Shown here piece by piece: positions 33,303 through 45,573 of a stretch of 64,000 nucleotides of DNA (position 1 is the stretch's first letter; every line of letters begins with the position of its first letter). Location: positions 22,319,977 through 22,383,976 of the forward strand of contig NC_089275.1 in assembly GCF_963678975.1 (NCBI RefSeq), written 5' to 3'. A program made the translations under genes and the position numbers. This DNA is from Dysidea avara (taxonomy: Eukaryota; Porifera; Demospongiae; Dictyoceratida; Dysideidae). The notes under the pieces are model-generated. The model saw nothing but the letters and a program-made list of their open reading frames with translations, was not told the origin of the DNA and searched no databases.

Positions 33303-34278
33303 GTTGAAAGTGTGAATGTGGATCAGGGATATGGATATTATGAGGTTTCAATTCAGCTGTTGACATGTGACATACGCAATAGTGTAATCAATATTTTAGT
33401 TTACAGTTAGATGATACAATTAAATATTATTACATGCAGAAACAATACCATATTTAGACATTGAGCAAATAAATTTTGGTTTTGCTGACCATGCATACAT
33501 ATATAGTGTCTGTCATGGCTAATATTAACACAGCAGGTGCATCAGTGCTAAATGAATTTGCTTTGTATATGGAACTAAAACTAAACACAACTCAGTAATT
33601 TTGTAAACCAGAGATGCAACAAACAACACAACAGCAATATTTAACAATGTTCTCTTAAGTTCTAAACTAATAAAGAAAAACAATGTGTTGCTAGCCCAAG
33701 ATGAGTCATGCGTAGATATAGTTACATTTATAGTGACTCTAATCCAGTCTATATACAGATCTATCACATCATACTTCAGTCGTTATTCTTTGTTGTTATT
33801 GCTAGTGTAACTAGTCAAGCAATTTTTGCTCCAAATTTACACCAGATTTAACCTCAGATGGGTGAATTCTCAAAAAATTTCCTACCCAGTGGGGGCATGC
33901 CCCCATGCCAGACTCCCCTAAATGAGAGCATGCTAACGCATGCTCTAGGTTTTGCACAGTGTATGTGCTCAAAACCTCTTAGTTTTAAACAACACACATC
34001 ATAGTCTGCTGATTTTATTACAGGCATTTTTCTAGCTCGATTTATACCTTGAAAAGTAGACTATCTCATTTGGCACCAGTTTCAGCTAGCTACTACTTTG
34101 GCGAAGTTTACTTGTAGGGGATAACAGAACACCTATAAGTAGTTGTATTGAGCTTTCTAAGTAAGGTCAGTGCTGGATTTGCCTATTAATGATGAATGAC
34201 GTAGTCTATACGTCAGAGAAGCACTTTCTAATTGGGCGCATCGCTGGACGTTTATAGACGGCCTAGAACCACAAGAAG
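33303..34278. other. Intergenic
   Basis: No supported gene; an 80-codon minus-strand frame at 33525-33767 is not convincing. Near 33888-33940, GGGGGCATGCCCCCA and AGCATGCTAACGCATGCT are small palindromic segments resembling MITE ends, but no partner end was found. Confidence 0.35.
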
Positions 34279-34356
34279 ATGGCTGTATTTAGCGTTGATT
34301 TAAACCTACATCTTAATGATGAGTTGAAAACTAACGGATTCAACCTACTTCGTAGG
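34279..34356 (+). CDS. Candidate lone first exon
   Basis: ATG in good context (AAGATGG) opens a 26-codon frame, MAVFSVDLNLHLNDELKTNG then FNLLRR, ending exactly at a consensus donor (AGG|GTGAGT). No later exon was identified, and the following sequence is a tandem duplication with a frame on the other strand. No family recognised. It may be the first exon of a gene whose remainder is lost or was displaced. Confidence 0.3.
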
Positions 34357-34413
34357 GTGAGTGAGTGTATTGTATGTTAAACCCATACATTTGTGCCTAG
34401 CTACTGAACCATA

Positions 34414-34820
34414 GTCAGTATTGCCACACGTAGAACATGTAGAAACGGACGTTAATCCTACCAAATGGGTCGTTAGTCCTCTATTTATACATATTTCATT
34501 ACCTTCACTACAAAGCGGACATTGTATAGCGCTATTTGAGATGTATTTCCAATCCAACACCGTATGTCAATTTCATTTTTAAGCAGTAGGCCCATGACCT
34601 CAAATATCTGGTATTGAGTCAGTATTGCTACATGTAGAACATGTAGAAACGGACGTCAATCCTACCAAATGGGTCGTTAAGACTCTATTTATACATGTTT
34701 CATTGCCTTCACTACAAAGCGGACATTGTATAGCGCTATTTGAGACGTATTTCCAATGCAACACTGTATGTCAATTTCATTTTTCAGCAGTAGGCCAATG
34801 ACCTCTAATTTCTGGTTTTG
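34414..34820 (-). repeat. 204-bp tandem duplication with a C2C2-type minus-strand frame
   Basis: Two head-to-tail copies start at 34414 and 34618. Both keep an open minus-strand frame reading CPLCSEGNE..CINR..LTTHLVG then STCSTC, a C-x2-C ... C-x2-C arrangement suggestive of a zinc-binding module, although they differ at several bases. The frames are short and no gene structure joins them. The protein family is not recognised. Confidence 0.5.
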
Positions 34821-34989
34821 TTCAGTACACTAAATATAAATAAAATGGAAGTTTCAACTGTACATTGTCACACTGCTTCTAGATATATAGCATTGTTTTG
34901 GTGTCAGAGATTGCATATTTTTAATTAGCTACTGCTACACATTATATTGTAATATTTCAATAAGTAACCATACAGTACAAGTATACATG

Positions 34990-36121
34990 TTAAATACATT
35001 TACAATATTTTTTCATATCATCTTTCTTTAGCAACATGCAAAAAATAATACTTCTTTCGCAAGTGCACGCAAAAGTACCAAGTAAAATGCTATACTCTCC
35101 AAGCAAATTTACTGCTAAACTGTAAACCACTCCACTTGCCAAACTGACTGATGACAAAATTACGGTAATCTTTAACAAATTACATTTATGACTGCTATTA
35201 GCTTGTGTGGTTCTTTGATAAAGTGTGGAGCAAAATACCACTACAAACCGTGAAAATAACTTGAACAATAACTGTACTGGTATATAATGCTATACTAATG
35301 TATTGTGTAAAGGGAGTAACCCCCATCATATCAGTATGTGCTATACAATATCCAGCTGCAGTCACATAGCTTGCATCCTGAAGTATGATAATCAAAACTC
35401 TACTGGTATTGAAAATAATAATGACACAAACCATCACACCTATTGACCTCCAAAATAGTTTCCGTGTAGCTTCCTCAGATAGTACAGAATGCAGTTTGTA
35501 GCAGCGGTAAAATGTGTAGAATATTGTAAGGACAATTTCAGTTTCAATAAAGTTTGCACCCTGAAGCAAGCCATTAAGAATTAGTAAAACTGCTATGCAT
35601 ACTCCATTTGGGGCCTGTATCGTATACACAGTGAGTGTATTGATAAATAAAACAAACTGCATTGCCATCCACAATATTGTAGACACCAGGAGCAAATGAA
35701 ATGGAAGTGTTGAATACTTCTTCTGTTTTATTATCACAGTTAATGTCAATATGTTTACAGCAAACCCTATCGTGAGAAGTGCATAATTTGCAACTATGAG
35801 AAACAAACTTGGTTTAGTGTTGTCATATTCTTGTTCACAATAACTGCTGGTGTTATCATTGACCTCCAGTAGCTGCAATGTAGTGGTTGTACAGTCCAGA
35901 TGATATTGATCATTATAATATGTAATATTCAGTTCATCTCCAGTCTTTATGATCTTTACTGTACAGTTATCAACATGGCAATATTGTGTAGCATCAATTA
36001 TCACAGCAGCATTGTTATTGATGTCATCATAAGGAATTGTACAGTTGATAGGATCCAGTGGACATCCATTAGCTGCAAGACAAACTCCAAGCAACAAACT
36101 TGTTATCAGGGATAGGAACAT
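34990..36121 (-). pseudogene. 7TM receptor, frameshifted copy
   Basis: Minus-strand copy of the receptor family. It reads normally from MFLSLITSLLLGVCLAA (36121) through TM1-TM5, then loses 8 bases at about 35210/35211 relative to the intact copy at 53811-54950. Read directly, the protein ends after LSKNHTS at about 307 residues, without TM6-TM7. The rest of the gene (TM6, TM7 and KKYCKCI) is still open in another frame down to 34990. The damage is therefore probably recent. A TATA box remains near 36159-36166. Confidence 0.8.
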
Positions 36122-37642
36122 GTTGAAAGTGTGAATGTGGAGCAGTGAAGTGCATTTCTATATATAGGTGGACCTAGCTCTGTACTGAGAAGAAATTACC
36201 TATACAATCTTAACTTGATATGTATTGAGATCACAATACACAGAACTACATAGTATGTAATATGAAACTTCATTTCCTGCATTAATTGCATCATGTGTAA
36301 AATGTTAAACAAGTTCATGGATTCATCATGTATAGTCAATGTGTATATTATCTTCTGTACCGTACAAGTATGCAGCCATAAGTTAATTGAATATAATACA
36401 GAAATTAAGAATTAAATTCATGTTCAATTGCTTAATTACTCTCCACAAGTTTATACCCAAATACTGCATACCTACAGCATTTTGCATTTATGTGATCAAA
36501 GCGATTAAGGAAATTTAAAATTCAAATTGCAATAGCATACTAAGTCTTGTTTATGTGTTATAGTTATGTATGCATCATCACTGTTACGGTAGTAACTATA
36601 TATAGCTAGCTAGTTGTAGGAATTATAGATACCAGGTTGTTTCAGACCATATTTACAGAACCCTAGCATATAATGTGTGTTGGTTGCATGTACACACTAC
36701 TGCATGTATATGCCAGTTCAGCTTTTAATTCAATGCTGTCAAATCATCCAATAATTCTGTTTTCCTTAAAGGCTTTGGGTTGGCTCCATCAACACCCTGA
36801 TAATTGGTAATGTCTATTATGTTCAAGTGCTGCTTTACTTGATAACAATTGTGCTATATAAACTGTACTAATGATATGGGCTACAAATTATCATTTTTCA
36901 TTGCTGAGAACATTTATATAGAAGCTTATATGCTCTCATTTGGTGTGATATTTGTGAATTACATCATCACAATCAACAAGATGTAGGCCCCACACATACA
37001 AACACCAGATACTGATAAATATTTGAACTGAAATTACATAATATCAAGACATGTTGGATATTATAATGATGATTATGTAATACGAATAATGATGTTTAGT
37101 TTACACTACGTGTGGGAAACTATACAATTATTAGTAGTAACATATTTATTATATTGAGTGAATGTCCATTGCACCGTATTTTATTTATTTATTTTTAAAT
37201 TGCTTTTTAATGTAGACAAGGCCTGCATTAAAGGTCTATGGGCAACTAATGCCCACAGCCAGAAAATGTATACGTACAACTTACATTTACAATTGAATGT
37301 ATAAAATTACAATCAAAGTTAAGCTAGCTGGCTAGAGTTATTACATACATTTTACGTTTGATATGTGCTTAAACAATCCTATAATAAAACAAATACAAGA
37401 GTATTTAATAATAAACTTACTTACATAAGTACTTATTTTAAAAGAGAGAGCGAGAAAAAAAAATTACTAATTACTGCTGAAGTTTGGTGTGCGGGGAGAC
37501 TTGGAGCAGGTACTACAAGGGCAAACAAAGTGCAGGCTGTGAGGATTGTCAGAGTCAAAATTATTTGTAAAATGCTGCCAGAAGATCTTGAGTAACTGTG
37601 ATTTAATGGCAGAAAAAGGTTGACTTAAGTCAAGTACCAGTA

Positions 37643-38146
37643 CAGGGGCGGATCCAGGAGCTGGCTAGGGGAGGGGCACAAATAGGGTAAGTTGTAGGTG
37701 GTTGCATGCATGGGGAGAACCATATTCTCTATAGTTCAGTGCTGCTTTTTTTAAGCAGCAAATAATCACCTCTTAGTGGTGTCTCACTGTTGATATTTGC
37801 CATTTTGGCCTTTTCAGATGGTTGTGAAGTCTTAACTGAAACTGTTTAAAAGGCTCTGAATGTCTTAAATAACAGCAACACGATAATTATTTTTAGAGGC
37901 GCTTATTACGCACGAAGGTGCTGAGTGACTATTTTACAGTTAGTTTGACTTCGGTTCGCTTTGGTCTCAGGGTGAATTTGTAAGAAATGCTAGTAAAATG
38001 TGCATATTTTCATAAGTTTTAAACTGATCTCGGTTGGCCTGACATAAAATTTACTAGCTGTTTTAATCAGAAGCATGGCTGGCTCCTCCACAAGGTGGAG
38101 AGGGGGGGGCATTTGCCCCAAATGCCCCATCCTGGATCCGCCATTG
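37643..38146. mobile_element. CAGGGGCGGATCC MITE with 5-bp TSD
   Basis: 504 bp. Ends CAGGGGCGGATCCAGG and CCTGGATCCGCCATTG, with G- and C-rich runs inside. CAGTA is duplicated at 37638-37642 and 38147-38151. Copy B reads straight through (CAAGTACCGGTAGACTG, near 56517), an empty site. Same family as 44705-45573 (inverse). Confidence 0.88.
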
Positions 38147-38985
38147 CAGTAGACTGTTGTAGGTTCTTGGTAATCTGTTGAAGTAGAAGTTGCTTTGTTT
38201 GCTGGATGATGTAAAATTGTGTTGAAACTTGTTGCTGGTGGAGGTTCTGGTAGGATTGCGACAAAAGAAGTTGACATAGTTACGTAAAATCTAAGCTTAT
38301 ATGCACAAGTACACATTTGTTAAATTTACATGATGATTAACATATAGATGGTGATATGGCTATAATTTGTGATGGACTGCAGTTTAGCTACAGCGAGCTG
38401 ACATTACACAGAAAGTGCTAAACTGTATTAAACTATTAAATGTATAATTATTACCTTTAATAACTACATATGCATGACTCCATTACATAATCATAAATAT
38501 GTAAGTAAGTCTGCCCTAACTGCATGTAGCAGGGTATGAATATAGAGCCCACAATTTATAATGCATTCAACATGGCTCAGTTGACTCATGCATAAATTGC
38601 TACACATTTAAGTACATATACATGTCAAGTGATTACATAATAACCAGAGAATCTGAAACTGTATAGCTAATGTAATAGTTATATGTCAATGTACACGTCA
38701 ATGTTCGCATTACACTTGGTCTGGGCTAGTAGACAAGTGTAAAATGAACATCAGTGTTGGCATTACATAAATTTCCCATTATGATATGATCCTTCCTTTA
38801 CCACTAAGTCTGTATTCCTGAAGACTGTGCCATCTCTTGAGGATGCTAACTCCCCATCAAATGATTGGGTGGTAGATGCGCAGCTGCAGAAAAGAGTGTT
38901 CTTTAGCTATGTATATTTGCACTAAATAGTTCACATCAGTTTATATATAAAAGTTCATATCATAATGGGATTGTTAATGTAACAG

Positions 38986-39689
38986 TATCTTGAGTGTGTC
39001 CATTGCTATACAACTATACTCATTCTAGTTAAAATAGTTTGTTTAGTCATAAGTTTGTGGACATTTACTATACTTTGTCCAATGGCAAAACCAAGGGCAA
39101 AACTGAGAACAAACATTTCATTTCATCTAGCTAACTATAGCTGTATGATTAGTAGAAATGAAATTAATTAGCTTCATGCCTACCTTTTGTCTGTTTAGCA
39201 ACTTTCCTGGTGTGATATGTGTAGAGCAACTCTGTGACCACAATGATGCCAGAATAAGCCCAATTCGCAGAAATGCTTGTATTGGGTGTTCTGGGGTCAT
39301 GTAATACTGTAGGTGGCATATCAACTGACCATGACACGTGATAGCTATAAACACCTCAGACTAGATTTGTGAAAGGCTATTTAAATGAGCTATATGAGAA
39401 GGATAGAGAAGGTGCAATGAAGAGCTACCTATCTTCTCCCACAACTACAGGATCTGAGAGACTAACACTATAATCATTACCACTTACCACTATGATCACT
39501 CCAATACAGACGTCTGAGTAGTGACCAAAGTGGTGACCTTTACACGTGAAAATTCTTATGAGTAATAACTTTAACACAGATTTAACTGATTTAGAGTAGA
39601 TGCTCAGTACAGTTATGAGACACATGCCTCCTATTCCAAGGGAAGGTGTTACCTTCTGCATTAATTTTAGGTCCCACACACTTTGAAAG
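38986..39689. other. Intergenic
   Basis: No supported gene or repeat end; the short minus-strand frames are not convincing. Confidence 0.35.
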
Positions 39690-40045
39690 TATTACATTGA
39701 TGGCAGTGAAATCACACCTACCGAATCTGTCAAAGATTTAGGAATTATTATTGACTCCACTTCTAAGTTCGATATGAACACTAGTACATTAGCTGCTAAA
39801 GTCAATTGAGTACTACCCTGTAGCTCTAATTAACAAGTTATTTGAGTACTTAAACACTAACATGCTGCTCCAACTGTACAAATCATTGTCCACCCTGTAC
39901 TAGAGTACAGAATACTGTTTGGGGACCTACAACCAACAGTGTTTAAAGAATCTAAGAGCCACTAAGGTAGTGAAAGATTTGCCATATGTTGACAGATTAC
40001 GTAGTTTCAACTTACCACCCCTTAGATATCGTTGTATTAGAGGTG
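39690..40045 (+). pseudogene. LINE reverse-transcriptase remnant
   Basis: Plus-strand blocks PTESVKDLGIIIDSTSKFD, then degraded LEYRILFGDLQPT and VKDLPYVDRL-like pieces, typical of the RT connection/thumb region of CR1/jockey LINEs. Several frameshifts. It is cut off near 40046, where an AGGGCCATAGCCAGG stretch resembling a MITE end begins. Confidence 0.65.
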
Positions 40046-40589
40046 ACAGGGCCATAGCCAGGATTTTTTGAAGGAGGGTTCCCGAACAGCAGTATATTAC
40101 CAGAAGCAGGCGTCTGGGAGTGCAGCCCCCAGCCACTGAGAGACTTTCAATATTTTAATGAATCAAAACTCAGCAAATTGCTATATTTTATGCAATAGTG
40201 CATTAATTATAATGCATATAAGTGCCCCTGGGATGAAACTAGTACTATCTAGTAGAAACAGACAGCATAACACTGACATAGAGAAACATAAAGTAATCTG
40301 TAAGTGATAGTAGTCTCACTGGTATAGAAACCATAAATCCACTGATACAGATGTCATGACTTACAGTCAAAACATTATACAAATATGATAACATGAATTT
40401 ATTTTGCATAACACACAAGGGCGGCCCCAGGAATTTTGGTGGCTGGTTTCCAAACTTTTGCTATATGCAAATTAAATCTAGGGGGGTATTTTCCAGAAAA
40501 TTGTGGAATTTGAAATTGAATCTGGTAGCAATATTGACAGTTTAATAATATAATTATGTGTAGGCTGCTTAATTGTGCTTGCTTAAATT

Positions 40590-41600
40590 ATGGAACATAG
40601 GAAACACAGGCACTCTATGGAATTGGTTTAACAGCTATTTAAGTAACAGATCCCAGTGTGAAAACCGCCTGTCAGATTGCCTACCTGTAATCTCTGGTGT
40701 TCCCCAGGGAAGCATTCTGGGTCCTTGCTTTTCCTGATCTTTATAAATAATCTGCCATCTACCATCATATCTCAACTATTTGAATTTGCAGATGATACCA
40801 TATGCTTTTGGCAAATCATTTCCATACTGGACATACAGCAGCTTCAAGAAGACCTTAACGTCTTATTTAATTGGACTATTAACAATCATCTGTAATTTAA
40901 CCTCTCTAAATATGTATTCATGATCTTCCATTGTAAATTCAACTCTCAGTACATTGTAAATGACCACATAATCAATGAATCACCCAGTTGCAAAGACCTA
41001 AGGATTATTTTCACTAACTCATTGTCATGGAGAAAGCATTATGAAATGATTTCCTCTAAAGCCTACAAGTCACTTGGACTGTTACATACGTAGAGTATTC
41101 AAGGATTTGCATTATCTTCAGGCTAGAAAATCCCTATACATATCATTAGTGAGATTTAAACTGTTATACTGCTCCACATTGTGGAGACCTTATTTGTTGA
41201 AAGACATAAAATTAATTTGAGAAGGTACAAAGGCGCGTTACTAAATTCATACTCTCTGATTACACTTCAGACTACAGGACTAGATTGACCCAACTAGGTA
41301 TGTTGCCATTGATGTATATTTACAAAATATCTGACATCCTTTTTTTCATCAAATCACTTAAAACTCCTACAGATAATTTCGATATCCTGACTTCAATACT
41401 GGTTCTACTAGATCTTCTGGCACCAAACTACACCACAAGACAGCCCATACCAATGCCGCTATGAACTCCTATTTTTTCGCCTACCTAGACTATGGAACTC
41501 TCTGTCAATAATTGATCATACACAATCACTAGCTGTAATAAAACAGAAATTGAAGAAATTTTTATGGAATCATTTCTTAGCTAACTTTGACAATTCTCCT
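40590..41600 (+). pseudogene. LINE reverse-transcriptase remnant
   Basis: A degraded RT core and C-terminus: SGVPQGSILGP (motif B, near 40692), FEFADDTICFW (motif C with ADD, near 40780), then LQEDLNVLFNWTINNHL, KDLRIIF, WRKHYEMISSKAYKSLGLL and a terminal FFRLPRLWNSL block near 41475. Stops and frameshifts are frequent. A different, older copy from the one at 58618-60217. Confidence 0.75.
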
Positions 41601-42199
41601 TGTTGTTCCATTACCTTTGTCCCTGTTCCCGTTGTTCCAAGAATCCTGCATCTAACAGTTTTAACCACTTGTAACTAAGTATGTAGATGTTAGTGTATAG
41701 TTATTATTTAATGTATGTTAGGCTATCACTGTAGGTTGCTGGTAGACCCTCAGAATTACTATTCTGTTAAGCATTATTATTATTAGTACACATGGCTTGA
41801 GAAGAATGATCTCTCTGATCATGAATGAGATGGGCAGGTTCTCAACAGGATTCACAAGCACTGCAGATGATGGAGTCAATGCTGAGAGAATGGCTGAAGT
41901 GGGGAGGGAGATGTAGAAGGATGCAGTCAATAACCTCAACCATGCATGGAAGTGAAGTTCAAGGTATGGGCCCTATATATTATCACACAGAAAGCTTACC
42001 AGAAGAAAATTCACTTTAGGTTCTTCAACCAACTGATAATTATAGCCTAATGAGATGTAACAGTTGAGACAAGCTTATATTATGAACTGACTTCCCTTCC
42101 TTTGTCCTTGTTCAGTAACAAAGATCATAAAATGAACAGGGCAAGCAAAGCAATTTTTCCAACACTAGCCTGAAGGTGTTGACTGACCCACTTGCTACA

Positions 42200-44010
42200 G
42201 TAGCCTGAGCTACATACACATGATACAGTATCTTGGCAGATACTCTCAGAATATCACTTTGATGATACACAGCAGCTCACATGACCACATCCGACATACA
42301 AAGAACTCCTGCTGTGATGTCCAGATCTTACCAAATATGATACATTTGACACCAAGGGCAAAGTTCCTGGACAACGCTCATAACAAGAGAAATCATCGAT
42401 CTCCTCTCTTCAGCATTCCAGAAACATAATATTATGATCACTGTAGAGCTGTGCAACAATAATGTTGACACTTAATTTGTGAAGGCCACACTGACTGGGT
42501 GTAAGGATGACCCTATAGAGCAGTTTCATGCATGTGAGATAATTATGTATTGCGCCAACATGGCGACAGTTGGTGCAATATGTAGTTATTTCACATGCAT
42601 GAAACCGCTCTATTGAGGTCAATTATTGAGGTCAATAAACCCCATGGGTAGTCGCTGTGCTGTTATTCTCCAACATTAGTCAATACTTCTTATTATGTTC
42701 AGGTGCAGGCGGAAGATGCTGATGTGCTAATAATGCTGATGCACCATAGCTCATGCACCAATCATCTACTCTTCTTTACTACCACATTAAAGGGTTGTTA
42801 TGATTTCAGGAGGATCCAAGAATCCAATAATCTCTGTCTGAAAGACAGAAGTGCTACCTATTCTATTGTCATGTCTTCACTGATTGTGATACTGTTTCTG
42901 CCATTTCTATCCAAGGGAAAACCACTCTATTCAACAGCTTTTGTGCTGGGAACATTGATTAACACATGGACACCTTCCTTGATGTACAAACTAGTAAGGA
43001 TTCGGTGATCAGGAGCACTAGTATTTCAATTTTCCAGTACTTTAACCATACACCAGGTAGTGCTTTAGCTCCATTTGATACAACGTGTTCACACAAAAGG
43101 CAGCAGCTGGGCTGATCAAACCAGAAACACAAAAGGTGCAGCTGCACAACATTTTCTCCGTGCCTATCTACAAACCCAGAACTGGATCCTTTTACAGAGC
43201 ATGTCTTGTACCCCAGTGGCCAGTATAGGAGTAATGATTATGAGCCAGCTGTTCCAACATTAGACACCATGGCACCTGAAGAGCTTCTAAAGTCATAAGG
43301 TAGATGCTGGTATTATAGGTCAAGGGGAATTAAGGGTCGCATAGCTTAAAATACGTTCAGAGAGTTAAATCCTGCAGATTTAGGAAGAAATGGATGATAC
43401 TACCTCAGATCAACATAAAAAGTGATCATAAGCTAACCACAAATCCAATTAAGAAATAACAGTACTTTAAGCAGGAATACTGTCCCAGATTAGCTACATA
43501 TACCCCTCACCATGTAGTAAGGAGTATGAAGATATAAAGTGCAAAACCAAGTCAACTATGATGTTTTGAATGCCATTAGAGCACTTATAAATATTTTCAC
43601 AACATTTACCATAATCAGATATGAAAATTTAATAATGAACTTATGAGGTAATGAATATTGTGACTCATGATATCCCCACATTACTCATAATAAGAGCACT
43701 TACTGTTAGACTTACAGTGCTTTAGAGAAAAGATCATACAGCCCACCACATGGTAGGATAACTTTTGAAATTTCAGGATAGTGTAGCTTATGGTTAGACG
43801 TTTGCCTACAAGTAGTATGAAAAATTGGGGTCACATTATTAGACGATAGGAATGCTTTTAAATTAAGTGACTCTTATTACCCACATATACCCCTTCAACT
43901 GTAATTGTAAAGGAAATTGTAACAATCAACAGTGCAGCTACAAAAAGAATGATGTCAAGTGCATCTCAGCATGTGGAAATTGCGAAGGCAATTTCATGCA
44001 AGAACTGCAT
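42200..44010 (+). pseudogene. Second TGCDT/CXC gene relic
   Basis: Decayed relative of the relic at 4560-7295. Pieces are a Y..SQNITLMIHSSSHDHIRH block near 42235, a KFLDNAHNKRN block near 42360, then (after a palindromic MITE at 42506-42622) QAEDADVLIMLMHHSS near 42705. A degraded DCDTVSAISIQGK block lies near 42870 (the equivalent of TGCDTVSAF), and EHVLYPSGQY near 43200. The cysteine-rich tail CNCKGNCNNQQCSYKKND then VKCISACGNC (about 43900-43990) is a clear CXC-type motif. Many stops; not functional. Sequence divergence suggests a different clade from the first relic. Confidence 0.65.
42506..42622. repeat. 117-bp hairpin (foldback MITE)
   Basis: Near-perfect palindrome with arms of about 50 bp (GAGCAGTTTCATGCATGTGA and its mirror GAAACCGCTC side) around a short loop near 42560. 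It interrupts the TGCDT relic. GAGGTCAAT is repeated just after it, at 42615 and 42629. Confidence 0.85.
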
Positions 44011-44704
44011 TGTTGATGGAGATTCTGGAGAAGACCCAGGCCTTTACTTCTGAGGCATTAGACATTGTTATACGTACTAGTCCTTAAGAAATGCATGAGA
44101 TAAAAATTAATTCAGCACCAATTAATAATAATAATGAGTGAGTGTGGTCTTTTTCATCAATTTCATCAAGGAGGGGTTTGATGCTTGCAATGTGTACAAA
44201 GTGTGATCTCTTATACAGCATTCCCAAATGAGGTCATGGGTAGTCCAACTTCCAGCAGCTGTCACAGGTTTTCCTAGGGGGAGTTGAATTTAAATCTTTT
44301 GAGGAATGTTAGTGGATACCTTTACAAACACTCTCGACTGGTAAAAAATTTCTTGATAAAGAATTTAATCCCAGATTTGCCAAATATCTGCTAACATTCC
44401 CTGACTATAACACCAGGAGTTGAACAATAGAAATTCCTTCTAAGTGGTAGAGCATCTTGCAGAGAGAGTGAATTTCAGTTTTTTCCTCTTTTTATATTCT
44501 ACTGATTTTAAAGTTAACACCATGATTGTTTGGTTCACTGTTTTGTGTTTGTTATTTCAGAGTCACTGTTTATTACGGTCTATATTTCAAAGTTTGTAAA
44601 TCTGAACCTTTTCTCCAATAGGTGCATAAGAGCTAGTTTGCAATTAGTTGATTAACAATTAACTTATTTCTTCATAGATACATATATATATATATATATA
44701 TATA
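44011..44704. other. Intergenic
   Basis: No gene recognised. It ends in a (TA)n tract that is the target of the next element. Confidence 0.4.
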
Positions 44705-44913
44705 CAATGGCGGATCCAGGATGGGGCATTTGGGGCAAATTCCCCCCCCCCTCTCCACCTTGTGGAGGAGCCAGCCATGCTTCTGATTAAAACAGCTAGT
44801 AAATTTTATGTCAGGCCAACCGAGATCAGTTTAAAACTTATGAAAATATGCACATTTTACTAGCATTTATTACAAATTCACCCTGAGACCAAAGCGAACC
44901 GAAGTCAAACTAA

Positions 44914-45272
44914 GGCCAATGAAACTTGATTACCAGTTTCTCGCTCAGATTTTTAAAAATTTGATGCGGGCGAGCGGTTATTATTCATTATTCATTATTT
45001 TTCCAAAAGCACAACACACATCCAAACATGAAGATTTCTGCCAAAAAAACAGTGAGATCTACACTGATTATTCTTGCATTAAATAGCTAAAGTACGTTAC
45101 TAATCTATAACAAGTGATTTTTCCATTAGAGTATAGCTGATTGCTCTATTAGAGTAAAAGTGACTGTTCTATTAGAGTATTTCGATCTGAAATACCAATA
45201 ATGAAATTCCATGCGGGTGTATCAAAAGCATGCGGGCGATGACGCGAAACTGCTAATCAAGTTTCATTGGCC
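44914..45272. mobile_element. Harbinger-like MITE with TAA TSD, nested
   Basis: 359 bp with ~30-bp TIRs starting GGCCAATGAAACTTGATTA and ending in the complement. TAA is duplicated at 44911-44913 and 45273-45275. The element at 37643-38146 has the uninterrupted site (GTCAAACTAACTGTAAAA in inverse), so ends and TSD are exact. Carries a CTCTA-N-TAGAG module. Confidence 0.92.
45124..45188. other. CTCTA-N-TAGAG module
   Basis: Three units: CATTAGAGTATAGCTGATTG, CTCTATTAGAGTAAAAGTGA and CTGTTCTATTAGAGTATTTC then GATCT. Inside the nested Harbinger-like MITE. Confidence 0.88.
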
Positions 45273-45573
45273 TAACTGTAAAATAGTCACTCAGCACCTT
45301 CGTGCGTACTAAGCGCCTCTAAAAATAATTATCGTGTTGCTGTTATTTAAGACATTCAGAGCCTTTAAAACAGTTTCAGTTAAGACTTCACAACCAATCT
45401 GAAAAGGTCAAAATGGCAAATATCAACAGTGAGACACCACTAAGAGGTGATTATTTGCCGCTTTAAAAAAGCAGCACTGAACTATAGAGAATATGGTTCT
45501 CCCCATGCATGCAACCACCTACAACTTACCCTATTTGTGCCCCTCCCCTAGCCAGCTCCTGGATCCGCCCCTG

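Larger units (their letters stand above)
34821..38985 (-). repeat. Segmental duplication copy A
   Basis: Colinear and same orientation as copy B (53647-58560), and inverse to the 26.3-30.2 kb copy. Differences are mostly transposon insertions: the CAGGGGCGG element at 37643-38146 is absent from B, while B has insertions missing here. A segment around 37180-38280 is absent from the 27-kb copy. Small frames such as 37365-37595 and 37990-38316 are not conserved as genes. Confidence 0.8.
44705..45573. mobile_element. CAGGGGCGGATCC MITE (inverse) carrying a nested MITE
   Basis: 869 bp; ends CAATGGCGGATCCAGG and CCTGGATCCGCCCCTG. It sits in a (TA)n tract with ATATA on both sides (44700-44704, 45574-45578), consistent with the 5-bp TSD of this family but not proof in a TA repeat. 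Without the nested 359-bp element and its 3-bp TSD it is 507 bp, matching the 504-bp copy at 37643. Confidence 0.85.

Noticed and set aside
33888-33940. Small GC-rich palindromes resembling MITE ends
   Set aside because: No partner terminus or TSD located, so no element is called.
40046-40500. Possible MITE between CCATAGCCAGG and GGCGGCCCCAGG
   Set aside because: The two ends are in the same orientation rather than inverted and no TSD is found.
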